The notes beneath the pieces were generated by a model. The model saw nothing but the letters and a program-made list of their open reading frames with translations. It did not search any database and was not told the DNA's origin. From Daphnia carinata (taxonomy: Eukaryota > Arthropoda > Branchiopoda > Diplostraca > Daphniidae): DNA of 64,000 bases. The stretch covers positions 7,788,778-7,852,777 of the forward strand of contig NC_081336.1 in NCBI RefSeq assembly GCF_022539665.2. Direction: 5' to 3'. Below, one piece after another: positions 35,100 to 45,259 of the stretch. The first letter of the stretch is position 1, and the number at the start of each line of letters is the position of its first letter. The position numbers were made by a program, and so were the translations under genes.

Positions 35100-35810
35100 T
35101 TAATAGCGAGAGCTGGGGGCGGAGTAAGTGTTGGCGGAGTAAGAGTTACCACCATAGCCTAGACCAGTGCGGGAGTAGGGAAGAGCTGGGGCAACGGGGA
35201 TCTCGTACTCATGAACGGGAGCAACTGGGAGCTCGTAAACATGGACGGGAGCAACGGGCAAGTGGTCACCTTTGGGCTGGAATCCGTTCTCATCAGCGAC
35301 CCAAGTCAATGTGACTTTCTGGCCTTCAGGAGAAACCCAGTAGGAAGATCCTCTGTTGGTGTTGCCCAAAACATCCTCGTAAGTGGCCTTTCCGTAAGAA
35401 TCGTAGCTGGTTCCTTGAAGTCTCTTCTGGACTTGGGACTCCTCACGGGTGGTGTAGTCAGATCCAGCGTAGCTGTAACCACATCCAGTACACGGATATT
35501 ACAAACAATTTCGGATAATATAATGATAGGGAATATACCTCCACTTGCTGCTTCCATCGAGATTGCGCTCATCAGATTGGCTGGTGATGGTGATACCGCC
35601 GTACTTGTTGTCCTTGTAGCCGGAAGATCCATAGCTAGACGGGGCATAGCCGGAAGGGGCGTAGCTAGGAGTAGCGTAGCTGGAAGGAGCAGCGGCAGCA
35701 ACGGCCAAGAGAGCGGCAATGACAAACTAATAAAGAAATTAGAAATCAATTGCTGATGAATTTGTTTAAAAGTATAATGCTGAGATAATGTTTTTTCTTA
35801 CCAATTTCAT
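35100..35810 (-). CDS. RR-type cuticle protein (chitin_bind_4), copy A
   Basis: Exons 35802-35810 (only MKL), 35539-35726 and 35100-35472 give 189 residues. A signal peptide is split by the first intron (MKL|FVIAALLAVAAAAP), followed by SYAPSGYAPSS-type repeats. A Rebers-Riddiford chitin-binding domain lies at about residues 45-135 (GITITSQSDERNLDG...SYWVSPEGQKVTLTWVADENGFQPKGDHLP), and a PVAPVHEYE-type tail follows. Such proteins bind chitin in the exoskeleton. The core promoter is canonical: TATTTAAA at 35867-35874 and a TCAGT initiator at 35837-35841, about 30 bp apart. A poly(A) signal lies at 35004-35009. It is the inverted twin of the gene at 37309-38005. Confidence 0.93.
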
Positions 35811-36148
35811 GTTGGCTTTGGAAGATTACTCAGAGAACTGATGTCCAAAGATTGTTTGAAAGGGACTTTAAATAGTCACCAAAGGGCGTGTACTGTTATG
35901 ACATTTTAAGTTTGTTGATCCAGTTTTGCATTGATGACCATTTCACTGGTATGTCCTCGATAAGCCCTTAACATGTTCCAGGTTGAGATGGCGTGATTTG
36001 CCGTGATTGCTCCCGGCAAACCATACCTGAAAGATTATATTTACTTTCAAATATTTTGTCAAACTCGATAAAACTTAACACAGGATAACACAGCCAACAG
36101 AGATCACCTTCTTTTTCGTTCAACTAGGTCATTTGTCCTTCACGCAAC

Positions 36149-36184
36149 TATAAGAAACCAGCGATACAAGTCGAGTGGCTCAGT
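36149..36184 (+). promoter_or_regulatory. TATA/Inr core promoter of the cuticle pseudogene
   Basis: TATAAG at 36149 and a TCAGTTGTTCAAG initiator from 36180 are about 30 bp apart, the same layout and initiator sequence as in the intact gene at 37309. The promoter thus looks intact although the gene behind it is truncated. Confidence 0.55.
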
Positions 36185-36210
36185 TGTTCAAGTTAATCAA
36201 CAAAGTCAAC

Positions 36211-36400
36211 ATGAAATTGGTACGTATAACAGGTAAACCTGAACAACACAAATAGGGATCTTCCTACTAGGTTTCAACCGAAGGCCAGATATTTACATTG
36301 ACCTGGAACACCAGTGAGGCCGGATCCCAGCCCCAAGGTGATCACATGCCCGTTACCGCCGCATACGAAATCCCCGTTCGAATGCCCTTTAACAGTATAG
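36211..36400 (+). pseudogene. Truncated third copy of the cuticle gene
   Basis: The first mini-exon (ATGAAATTG followed by GT) is preserved at 36211. Exon 2, intron 2 and the first half of exon 3 are missing. The sequence then resumes with GGGATCTTCCTACT at about 36257, equivalent to the SSYWVSPEG segment, and continues with many substitutions and stops through TGATCACATGCCCGTTACC to about 36400. It lies between the two intact inverted copies, in the same orientation as the right one. Confidence 0.8.
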
Positions 36401-37245
36401 TCTACAAGATCTAGTAAATTATTGTTGTATCGACTGAACATGTTATTCATTTGGTGTAAATAAAAAAAAGTAAACATTAAAAATAATTTATCTGAATTAA
36501 TTATTGACCCGCCCTCCAACCTGTTCTCATTTTGACTAATGTATTTCGATACAAAATAAGAGATTGTGTGGTATGAATTTTCACACCCTAACATGGTAGG
36601 ATTGAAAACCCATAAATCTCAAAGCAACTGAGATGTGTAAAAATAATATGAAATCTTATATTACTTATACGAGCTTTTAAACTGTCAGAGCAAAAGGGAA
36701 TAAGTTATTGCTTGTCGCACTTTGTTTGCAATCTTACGCAGGCGTTTTGATTGAAAATATTTTATCAGTTGTATTTCTTCATCGCATAGAGAAGTTTATT
36801 GCATAAGGTCTTTTCTACGTTTAATTTCACAATGCGTTAATTTCGCAACAAGATCAATTTGGACGAAAGTATTTAGGAGAATTCTATACCCAACCCCTCC
36901 GTATATGGCAATGATTGGGATGGATAAGAGATTGCGATTTAATAATTCTGTTAATACCATAAAAATCCAATGACCTACATATGAAAGTAAATCAAGCGCA
37001 TTCTGAACTGCATTCGCTTGGGATGAGGCAATAGCGATGAATGCGCTAGTTCATTTACTAACATTCTCCACGCTGTATTTTAGGTAAACAGGATTTAAAA
37101 AAAAAGAGAATGCTTCACTATTACCTCAGTTAACAAAAGTAATAACTGCCTTTAGCAAATAGAACATGACCTAATTGGTGCGAAACGCTATCGCGGATTT
37201 TGGATATCCAAAACTGGTCATAGTTAGCCTTTCACCCGTTCATCG
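36401..37245. other. Intergenic spacer between cuticle copies
   Basis: AT-rich DNA with no gene, repeat or RNA recognised. It separates the truncated copy from the promoter of the right-hand gene. Confidence 0.5.
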
Positions 37246-37248
37246 ATC

Positions 37249-37288
37249 AATAAAAGCTCGGGTGTGCAGAGCCAAGAGTATCAGTTGT
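37249..37288 (+). promoter_or_regulatory. Core promoter of cuticle gene B
   Basis: A TATA-like CAATAAAAG at 37249 lies about 30 bp upstream of an ATCAGTTGTTCAA initiator (TCAGT at 37281). This is the expected arthropod TATA/Inr spacing, 28 bp before the start codon. Confidence 0.6.
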
Positions 37289-37308
37289 TCAAATCAACCG
37301 AATTCAAC

Positions 37309-38005
37309 ATGAAGCTGGTAAGAAAAAAAAACAATATTCAAAAACGACTTCAGTCATTGATTCAAATTGTTTTCTTAGTTCGTTATTGCCGCTCTCTTGG
37401 CCGTTGCTGCCGCCGCTCCTTCCAGCTACTCAACTCCTAGCTACGCCCCTTCCGGCTATGCCCCGTCTAGCTATGGATCTTCCGGCTACAAGGACAACAA
37501 GTACGGCGGTATCACCATCACCAGCCAATCTGATGAGCGCAATCTCGATGGAAGCAGCAAGTGGAGGTATATTCCCTATCATTATATTATCCGAAATTGT
37601 TTGTAATATCCGTGTACTGGATGTGGTTACAGCTACGCTGGATCTGACTACACCACCCGTGAGGAGTCCCAAGTCCAGAAGAGACTTCAAGGAACCAGCT
37701 ACGATTCTTACGGAAAGGCCACTTACGAGGATGTTTTGGGCAACACCAACAGAGGATCTTCCTACTGGGTTTCTCCTGAAGGCCAGAAAGTCACATTGAC
37801 CTGGGTCGCTGATGAGAACGGATTCCAGCCCAAAGGTGACCACTTGCCCGTTGCTCCCGTCCATGTTTACGAGCTCCCAGTTGCTCCCGTTCATGAGTAC
37901 GAGATCCCCGTTGCCCCAGCTCTTCCCTACTCCCGCACTGGTCTAGGCTATGGTGGTAACTCTTACTCCGCCAACACTTACTCCGCCCCCAGCTCTCGCT
38001 ATTAA
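37309..38005 (+). CDS. RR-type cuticle protein (chitin_bind_4), copy B
   Basis: Exons 37309-37317, 37379-37566 and 37633-38005 give 189 residues. The mature protein differs from copy A at only about one position noticed (SSYS versus SSYA). The domain layout is the same: split signal peptide, YAPS-type repeats, Rebers-Riddiford chitin-binding domain, and a proline/valine repeat tail. The 66-bp second intron looks identical to that of copy A, while intron 1 is unrelated and the 3' UTR is clearly diverged. A poly(A) signal lies at 38090-38095. Confidence 0.93.
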
Positions 38006-38115
38006 ATTATTACAATGAAAATACTATATATAAGACAATGACATCAGTCTATATAAGTGGATGCCATATTTCTATCTGAGGTGTGCACAAATAAAAATAT
38101 TCTACGCAAAACGAT

Positions 38116-39100
38116 TCAATGCTTTTGTGATTGTTCTTTGTTACGTAAGCTAAGAACTCGGGGCAACATGCAACTAGTTTTGATACTAAAATTGCTGAAA
38201 AGAAATAGCTGAATTCAAATTTATTCCTATTTCCAAAAAAGTGGTTCGAAAACAAATTCTGGGCTACAGTAGCACCAGACAAGAAGTGAAATGTGATAAT
38301 GGAAAATGCATTACCTTGAACGAAAGCTAGTAGAACATGTGAAATGATAAGCATCATCTCGATTGCGGCATTTCTTGTCGACAAAGGCAGCCATGATTCC
38401 GAAACATTTCGTTACTTTTCCACTTTTACCACCAAAGGAAAAAGTGTGTTGAAAGAGAACTGATAACTGTGCACCATAACGGCTTTCAACATTCACGCCC
38501 ATTGAGATATCACATTGGCAAAAGGGTAAGTTGTCCTTTATTCCGTAAGAACAAAGTAATTGCACTGTTTGAGTTCAAAGATATCAACTGAGTTAAGTAA
38601 TACACCAAGGAATGCAATGAATTAAACCACTAGCTGTTTGCAACAAGAGAACGACTTCCGAACGTGCAGAGAACATGCTGGTCAGTGCTCTGTTAAGGGA
38701 GCTATGGCTATTCCTAAGAATCGATTTCAAGTTTTCGCAGCGATTCTTTATTTTGGCGCCATGCTTAGCTGGTTGCAAATGGGCAATGGCTGAGGCAGTA
38801 ACCAAGGAACAAATTGGTAACTAAGTTAAGTCACGTGGTTTTAGCTTGGGTCAAGCAGACGACGGCTAACTGAGAATCATATAGACTTCCAATGAAAAAA
38901 ATATTAACTTTTCTCCATGAAATACGGATAGAATTAGGGCTTTTAAAATACTGGCAGTAGCATGTATCCATGCACTATTCAATACATAATTATAATATAC
39001 AAATATAAATACTGTATGTGGTTTAATTATATACAGATAGTTAATTTTAAACATAGGCACTTAAAGGAATTTCAACAGCAAAAAAAACGTACTTGTAAAT
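38116..39100. other. Intergenic, nothing recognised
   Basis: Several minus-strand open frames of 70-110 codons occur, but none shows a domain, a signal peptide or supported splicing. No repeats were noticed. Confidence 0.5.
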
Positions 39101-39110
39101 ACAATAAACA

Positions 39111-39378
39111 AATAATTTTTACACAAAAAAATTCAGCGTAAAATTCTGATCAGGAACGCACTAATTAGAATACTTTTTTATTCATAAATAAAAAATAAAG
39201 ACTTTAAGTTTTTGTCGTTCGAAAGTCGGTTACTTTCCATACAACCACTGCTTGGATTGCGTCCGAAAAAAACTTTTGTTCTCAAAAACCAAAATCTTTT
39301 ATTTATGAATATTTTATTTTTTTGTTAAGAGATATCCAATCAGAATTTTACGCTGAATTTTTCTATGTAAAAATTATT
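39111..39378. mobile_element. MITE with 40-bp terminal inverted repeats
   Basis: The arm at 39111-39150 contains AAATTCAGCGTAAAATTCTG; its reverse complement at 39339-39378 differs at about two of 40 positions. A second AT-rich inverted pair (TTTTTATTCATAAATAAA and its complement) lies inside. There is no open frame, so this is a non-autonomous element. Confidence 0.85.
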
Positions 39379-39722
39379 AACGTAGCTTATTTCTAAGTAT
39401 AGTTTTTTAAATGTTTAAATTATCAAAATAGTCCCTGTTTTAAGTTAATCGTTTGAATATTATTCAACTTCATACGGCCTTATAATTTATGTATTCTAAT
39501 TCTATATTATGTAGTGTACAAGCATTGTCGCTGTCATCATTTTAAACGCAATCTTTCTGTGTGTATTTTATGGCGAAAAAATCGCCATTTTTCGTTGAAA
39601 GCCCTGTATACTGTCCATTAGTGTCCCCATTACCTCCGGCTACTTGACCAAAGTTCTAATCACGTGATTAAGCTTAGTTACCGGCCCTTAGTTACCATTC
39701 CCGCCATTGCAAACAACCGAAC

Positions 39723-40055
39723 ATGTCGCTGACACGGGAATCATTGTTTTTCAATTTATGGGTTCTTAGGAAAAGCTTAAACTCCACGATTGGCATTTTA
39801 AAATCTGCCTTACAATCAGTTTCAGTTGGACGCCGTTTTATAACATTTTATTTATGTTGTTTAATTTTCACACAATTTTTGAAAGCATGGAAGCAGACGA
39901 ATTTTGGCTGTAGTCATCAGTTTGTTTTCGTCATTGCGTTGGTGTACAGTTCGTTATTTCTCACGGTATTTGGACTTAACGCCGTTCAAGTGGCAACAAG
40001 TATTGAATTTAACGGCTTCTTAAACATCTTGTTAGCCACCAGTAAGGAAAAGTGA
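39723..40055 (+). CDS. Possible small membrane protein, unrecognised
   Basis: An uninterrupted 110-codon frame begins at a reasonable start (CGAACATGTCG). It has two hydrophobic segments (about residues 42-53 and 67-87, the latter VFVIALVYSSLFLTVFGL) separated by a basic loop, and ends LLATSKEK. The length and the good start context are the only support. No family is recognised. It could also be a 5' exon of a longer transcript or a chance frame in AT-rich DNA. Confidence 0.35.
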   Translation: MSLTRESLFFNLWVLRKSLNSTIGILKSALQSVSVGRRFITFYLCCLIFTQFLKAWKQTNFGCSHQFVFVIALVYSSLFLTVFGLNAVQVATSIEFNGFLNILLATSKEK

Positions 40056-40580
40056 TTGGCTTTTTTTTTCCATCGCTTGTTTTGCAGTTACGTTTGTTAA
40101 TCGGAAAATCAGACCTTTGCATATGGTTTTTCCATTTTAATTTTATGATTCCTATTAAAGGTTTCTTGGGGGAGAAAATAACTAATATTCCACAGGGATA
40201 AATCTGATTCAGACATTGTGGAACACAAATTTTCAGTTTTTCTTACAAATAGTTTTGGTTTGCATAGCCCAGAAGACCCCAGTTGCAGTGTCAGCACAGG
40301 GAAAGAAACAAAAAAGTTAAAATTTCAAACTTACCAAATTTACATATTTGCCACAAAATTTTTCAGTTATTCATCTGTGTCACAACTATTTTTGCTAATT
40401 ATTGTTTGCTGCATTGTAATCTGTCTTAGCCATTTTTGCAGATTAATAATGTTAGTGTTTACATTTTTGTAGATAGCAGTTGTCTGCTTAGATCATCTGT
40501 GTTACATCATACAGCATATTTTTGGTGTCACCAATTAGGAAAAGAAATTTTCTATTCACTGGATATGTGAAGATAGAGTC

Positions 40581-41868
40581 ATGCCATCTACATCTAAATT
40601 TATTGTGGAACGGATGCAATCACCAGCTACTGCTACAAAAAGCCCAACTGCAAAAAGAAAAGAAGCATTAGAAAGAATACAACGTTTTAATCCAATTCAG
40701 TCAAGTAAGGATATTGTTAGGTATGACTATTAACCTTTGTAATTAAATATTCATTTTACAGGTAAAGAAGGTTGTACCCAACCAGTTGGCTTTGTGAAAG
40801 GTGGTGTTCAACAACAATTAGAAGGCGGAGAAATTATCGAAATAAATAACAATCCAGTTTCCTCCTCTACGAGGTATATTCGTTCTTGTATAATTTCATT
40901 ACCCATACTTAAAAATTTTTATTGCAAATTCCTAGTGCCGAAAATGCGTCGAGTGAACCACGAACGAATCCATTGGGGGAATTTGGCGAATGGGAGAAAC
41001 ACACGAAAGGCATCGGAGCAAAGCTTCTATTGAAGGTTTGTTTATATTTTATCTGCCACGCCAGACTTGAAAATCTAAACATATTAAACTTATAGATGGG
41101 TTATAAACCGGGGCATGGACTTGGAAAGAGTTTACAAGGAAGAAGCCAACCTGTGGAAGCTAAGGTTCGCAAAGGAAGAGCAGCGATTGGAAGTGAAGAG
41201 TTGCCGCCGTTACAGCCACCTCCCCGTTACCAAATTCCGCAGCCACCAATTCAACTACAGCAAAGGTATGATTATTTTTGTTTAAATGCTTTTCTCACAG
41301 ACCTTTCGATTATGTAATTGTCATTTCCCTCTTTAGAATCAAGAAAAATTCAAAGAAAATAAAATGGAACCTACTAGCCAGTCAGAGACAGAGGCACATC
41401 GCTATGGAATTGTCTCTTTCTCCTACAGAAATTCAGAATTATCACACATCAAATAACGTTCCAACGTCAAACCGCAGTCGTGTTACAATAGAAAGACCGC
41501 CCGATGTTATTTGTATTCAGAGTTCCGATGATGAAGATTGTCTGATTCTGTCTGATGTCGAGAATTCGCGTAACGTTTTAGCCTCAGGCGAAACAAGTGG
41601 AATCAGTCCTAGCTCTTCATTAAGAAATTCGGGGGTAGCTGACGTTGTTTGCATTTCGAGTTCAGAAGACGAAGATTGTCTGATTTTGTCTGAGACTGAA
41701 AACGTTCCTTCTGAAGAGGTAGGGGCCCTGTCACCCACCAACAAACCATCTGCCACTTTCTTATGGAATCGCTCAAACTTGTCACGGACGCAACGCAGGC
41801 TGAGAAAAACACGATTGAAAGAATGGTCTTTACGGAGGAAGACTCGCCGCAATGTTACCAACCCTTGA
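40581..41868 (+). CDS. G-patch protein (TFIP11-like G-patch) with two SIM-like motifs
   Basis: Exons 40581-40704, 40762-40873, 40936-41035, 41096-41265 and 41337-41868 give 345 residues. The G-patch (about residues 93-146: [20 protein letters not shown], then [10 protein letters not shown] and [14 protein letters not shown]) most resembles that of TFIP11, an activator of the spliceosomal helicase DHX15. The upstream PVGFVKGG also recalls TFIP11. The large GCFC region of TFIP11 is absent. The tail instead carries [16 protein letters not shown] (residues 225-240) and [16 protein letters not shown] (271-286), each a hydrophobic V-x-C-I core followed by Ser and acidic residues, as in phospho-dependent SUMO-interacting motifs. 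It ends in a very basic Arg-rich stretch. A G-patch cofactor of an RNA helicase is the likeliest role. Confidence 0.8.
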
Positions 41869-42563
41869 ATCTTTATTTACGTGTTCGTTATTGATGTTGT
41901 GCATTAATTAGACGAACTTTCATTGTTGCGGGGTAGAAAGCAAGTTAATGAACAAGAGGAGGAAATCACGTTTTATTTGAAATGTAACGGCAGGTTGAAT
42001 GCAGAAAAACGATGTAAATAAGTAAAAATGTGTAAATGCGATCGAAACCCAGCAACATTGATGCTCTTATTTTTGAAAAAAAAAATGTGTTTATGTTTCG
42101 AGAAGTCGAATAAAAAACAATTCCTATTCCCTACATGAGAATTTGCACATGCATTTTTCATTTTTGCACTTTCAGGTTGTAAAGACCGAGTTCTATTACG
42201 TATTTTCTTAGCTTCTTGCCTTACTCGGCAACATTGGACAAACGTTTGGCACACGCCTGCAGTATCTCTCTTTTTTTCTTCTAGAGAAGTTAATGGCGCT
42301 TTGTTTTTGGTTTCAAACAAAGTTGTTATTGCGCGTTCCTTTCTTGTTAACAGTCACTTAGAGGCTTGTTACATCATAAACAAAAACACCGACGCCGTCC
42401 GCTTCTTCCAAAGCACCGACAACTGGAGGGAAGGTGAGACAGTGGAGGAACCATGAACCCTACCCCTTTGACCTCGAATGGCTAGCAAGTGACCCTACTT
42501 ATATCTCCAGTGCTGCTACGGAGGAGTCATCAGTCTCTTTGCATTCTCTGTTTACTCAACAAC
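41869..42563. other. 3' flank of G-patch gene and 5' region of Bicaudal-C homologue
   Basis: No separate gene is recognised. A 68-codon plus frame (42434-42637) reads protein-like (EPYPFDLEWLASDPTYISS) and ends at the donor of the first Bicaudal-C exon, but in the wrong phase for the next exon. It may be coding in an alternative transcript. Confidence 0.35.
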
Positions 42564-44529
42564 ATGCTCTCTCTCAGTCGCTCTTCAACAGTCTCGCAGC
42601 AAATGAAGGTAAACTGTTTGTCCTTTTCATTAAATAAACGGGTTGCTTTTCATCCTATTAATAAAAACAATTTTGATTAATAGTATGTAATCTATTTTCA
42701 ATTTTTAGGATTTACCTACACTTTCCATCGAAGTGAGTTATCCGTTTCATTCTCATCTGATCGGCAGATCTGGACGGAATATTAATCGCATAATGGAGGA
42801 TACTGGAACTCGAATTCATTTCCCAGATCGCAATCGTATCGCTGGAGAGTCAAAGAGTAACAGCGTCATCATTCGGGGTCAACTTGCTGGTCTTGAAACG
42901 GCTCGTCAACGTATTCGGGTAAGTCGTTATCCTTTCAGTTTTTTTAGTTTGAGACATGCTCATCATTTCAAACGTCTAGGCGGATATCCCGGTCGAATTC
43001 ATTGTAGACTGCAGCCTTGAACGTATCAATTCCATCGGCCAGTCATCACTGATTCACTACTTCTCCACGACATTTGGCGTCTTGTTGCGTTTCTACCCGA
43101 AGATCGACGGCGTCAATTGCCAGGTGAACATCCGCGGGCACCAGAATCGTGTCCAACACTTAAAAGAATCTGTTGCGTATTTTGGACGCCTGGTGCATAC
43201 GTCTATCGTAAGTAGTTAGACTTACCACTGCTTGAAAAAAACAAATAGTTGTAGTATTTCATCCACAATGCAGGAATCTGTGGTGGTGAAGATGGAGACA
43301 TCATTCGATCACGTTTGGCTTGTTCGTGACCACGTAGACAAAATTGTAGCTGCAACAGGTGCCGGCATACGTTGCCCGGATGTGTCCATCGCGACGGAAT
43401 TACCGAAAAAGTACTGCATTTGGATACGTGGTTCTCTAGATCAAGTTTACATGGCCACTTCTATGCTTAATGTAAGGTTCAATCATCGTATTATCACATT
43501 CTTTGGCTATTTTTACCTTAGAGTTTTGCTTATTCATTTGAATAGGGACTTCTTCCAATGCAGTTGTTGGTTCAGACGGAATCAGAACGTTTCAATCCCT
43601 GTTTTTTGGAAGAGGCGAAAACAGCTGACATCTTGCTTAGGGTGGAACGCTCCCTTTCGAACACTATGACAATACGACTAGCTTCATACGAATGGAATGC
43701 ACGTATGTTTCTCATTACCTATTACCTAATTTATGAACTTCATGAAACGTTGTTTACCTAGATAACTTATTTGATTTGATGAGACGATGCCTTGCTCTGC
43801 CTTATGATCAGAGAGTTCTGCCAAGTTTGCCAGAAGCGTGGTTAGCACTTGCAGAAATGACCTGCAATAATTTCAGTAAGTTAACTTTGTTCAGTAAGTT
43901 TTTGGCAAATGTATTCAATTATTTACTTTTTCATTTCTCCAGTTCTTTCTTCGGCTAAGCTTTTGAGTTTTTTGTCATCTACAACCCAAAGCAGTTCTCA
44001 GCAACCAGCAAGTGCGATCTTGAGTGATGTTTCGGAGTTGTGCAGGTCAAACAATTCGAGACTTTCTTCACCTCGTAAGTTTCGTTATACTATTCTCTAT
44101 TCATTTAAATTGTGAGCCAATGTTAACAAACATATTTTAGGAGCTGCAATTGAATCCTGCATTCCAGCATCATTGGCAGCCTCCCGATTCGATGAGAATT
44201 CATCACGTCTTCTCTCTCAACTCCTGGAAAATGTCGGACTGTCCCACTATTCAAGTATGCATACCTTGTTTTTTTTTCTATTATCCTTTACTTTTTAATG
44301 TGGTTGTTCACTCAATTTTGGGTTATATCTTGAATAGATCTATTTGTTCAAAACGAAGTCGACCTGGCAATGTTTTCCACGTTAAAGGACGAGGACTTGA
44401 TCAGCATCGGGATATCATCGTTTGGTGCCAGAAAAATCATGTTGAATGCCATCAGAGGTACGTGTTGAAACGATTCCTGTGACAACGTATATACTTAATG
44501 TTTTTTTAAAACTAGAATTACGCAAATAA
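42564..44529 (+). CDS. BicC: Bicaudal-C homologue (KH and SAM domains), divergent
   Basis: Exons 42564-42608, 42709-42918, 42980-43207, 43274-43471, 43546-43702, 43762-43875, 43943-44074, 44141-44254, 44338-44457 and 44516-44529 give 443 residues. The first KH domain (HSHLIGRSGRNINRIMEDTG, HFPDRN) has an intact GRSG loop and matches the second region of BICC1. A KH-like segment (ADIPVEFIVDCSLERINSIG) and a third KH (VRDHVDKIVAATGAGIRCPD) follow; the third has lost GXXG. The C-terminal SAM domain (LLENVGLSHYS...DLISIGISSFGARKIMLNAI) is typical. Bicaudal-C is an RNA-binding translational regulator. Vertebrate and fly proteins are much longer and carry another N-terminal KH. The start (ATG 42564, short) was chosen by phase and is uncertain. 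Confidence 0.82.
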
Positions 44530-45259
44530 ATTTACCTCGTCGTCGACTTGATGTTGCGTAACTAACGACGTGTTCCTGTCTAAAAAGTCGTTATGTTTGC
44601 TTCACGTGTTTCCCACTTTTTACTTGTGACACAGAATTCTTTTTTGACTGTTTTGCACGCAGCTATTTTATTTTTTGCTCTCATTTTGGAAAGCCCCAAC
44701 GTTTTATAAACCTGTGACTATTTTGTTGCCTTCATTACAAATTTGACTTGCGTATAAACACGCTGTTTTGGTTTGCTGTTAAGTTGTTATTTCCCTCTTG
44801 CATGGCAAAAAAAATACAGATTGGTATTCAATTGAAGCATTATCGTTGCTTTTGTAGGTCTTATTTCAGTTATAGAAATTGAAGAGAGTAGAAAACCAGG
44901 CTATTTTGCAAAAAAAATCCATCATTCTGCAACAGTGTCATGTTTTCTGGTACAAGATATTTCGGCTAAGGTTGTCAAAGTTCGTAATAAAATATTATAT
45001 GAAATAGTTTCATATCTTATTAGGTTATTTTAAATGAAAAATAAATAAAATTATTCAAAATTTATCTGAAATCTCGCCGAATACAGTCGCCCTCTGTGTT
45101 TCCCGCCAAAATGTTTAGTCGTCACTATTTACATATTTGTTCGTGCTGCATGCTTGCTGCTCGACTGGGTGTAGTCTGGCACCTTCCATGCATTAATTAA
45201 TATGCTGGATATTATTCGTTAACTTACAACAATGTTTAAGTACTATAGTATTATTAAAA
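44530..45259. other. Intergenic between BicC and LARGE
   Basis: AT-rich DNA containing the 3' flank of BicC and the promoter of LARGE. No additional gene, repeat or RNA was recognised. Confidence 0.5.

Noticed and set aside
35211-35756. 181-codon plus frame across cuticle gene A (and its mirror across gene B)
   Set aside because: It is the antisense shadow of the RR cuticle protein: it crosses the confirmed introns and its open length follows from codon bias of the sense frame.
41096-41265. Full-length TFIP11 orthologue
   Set aside because: The G-patch is TFIP11-like, but the protein ends at 345 residues with an unrelated SIM/Arg-rich tail and no GCFC-type region follows before the Bicaudal-C gene.
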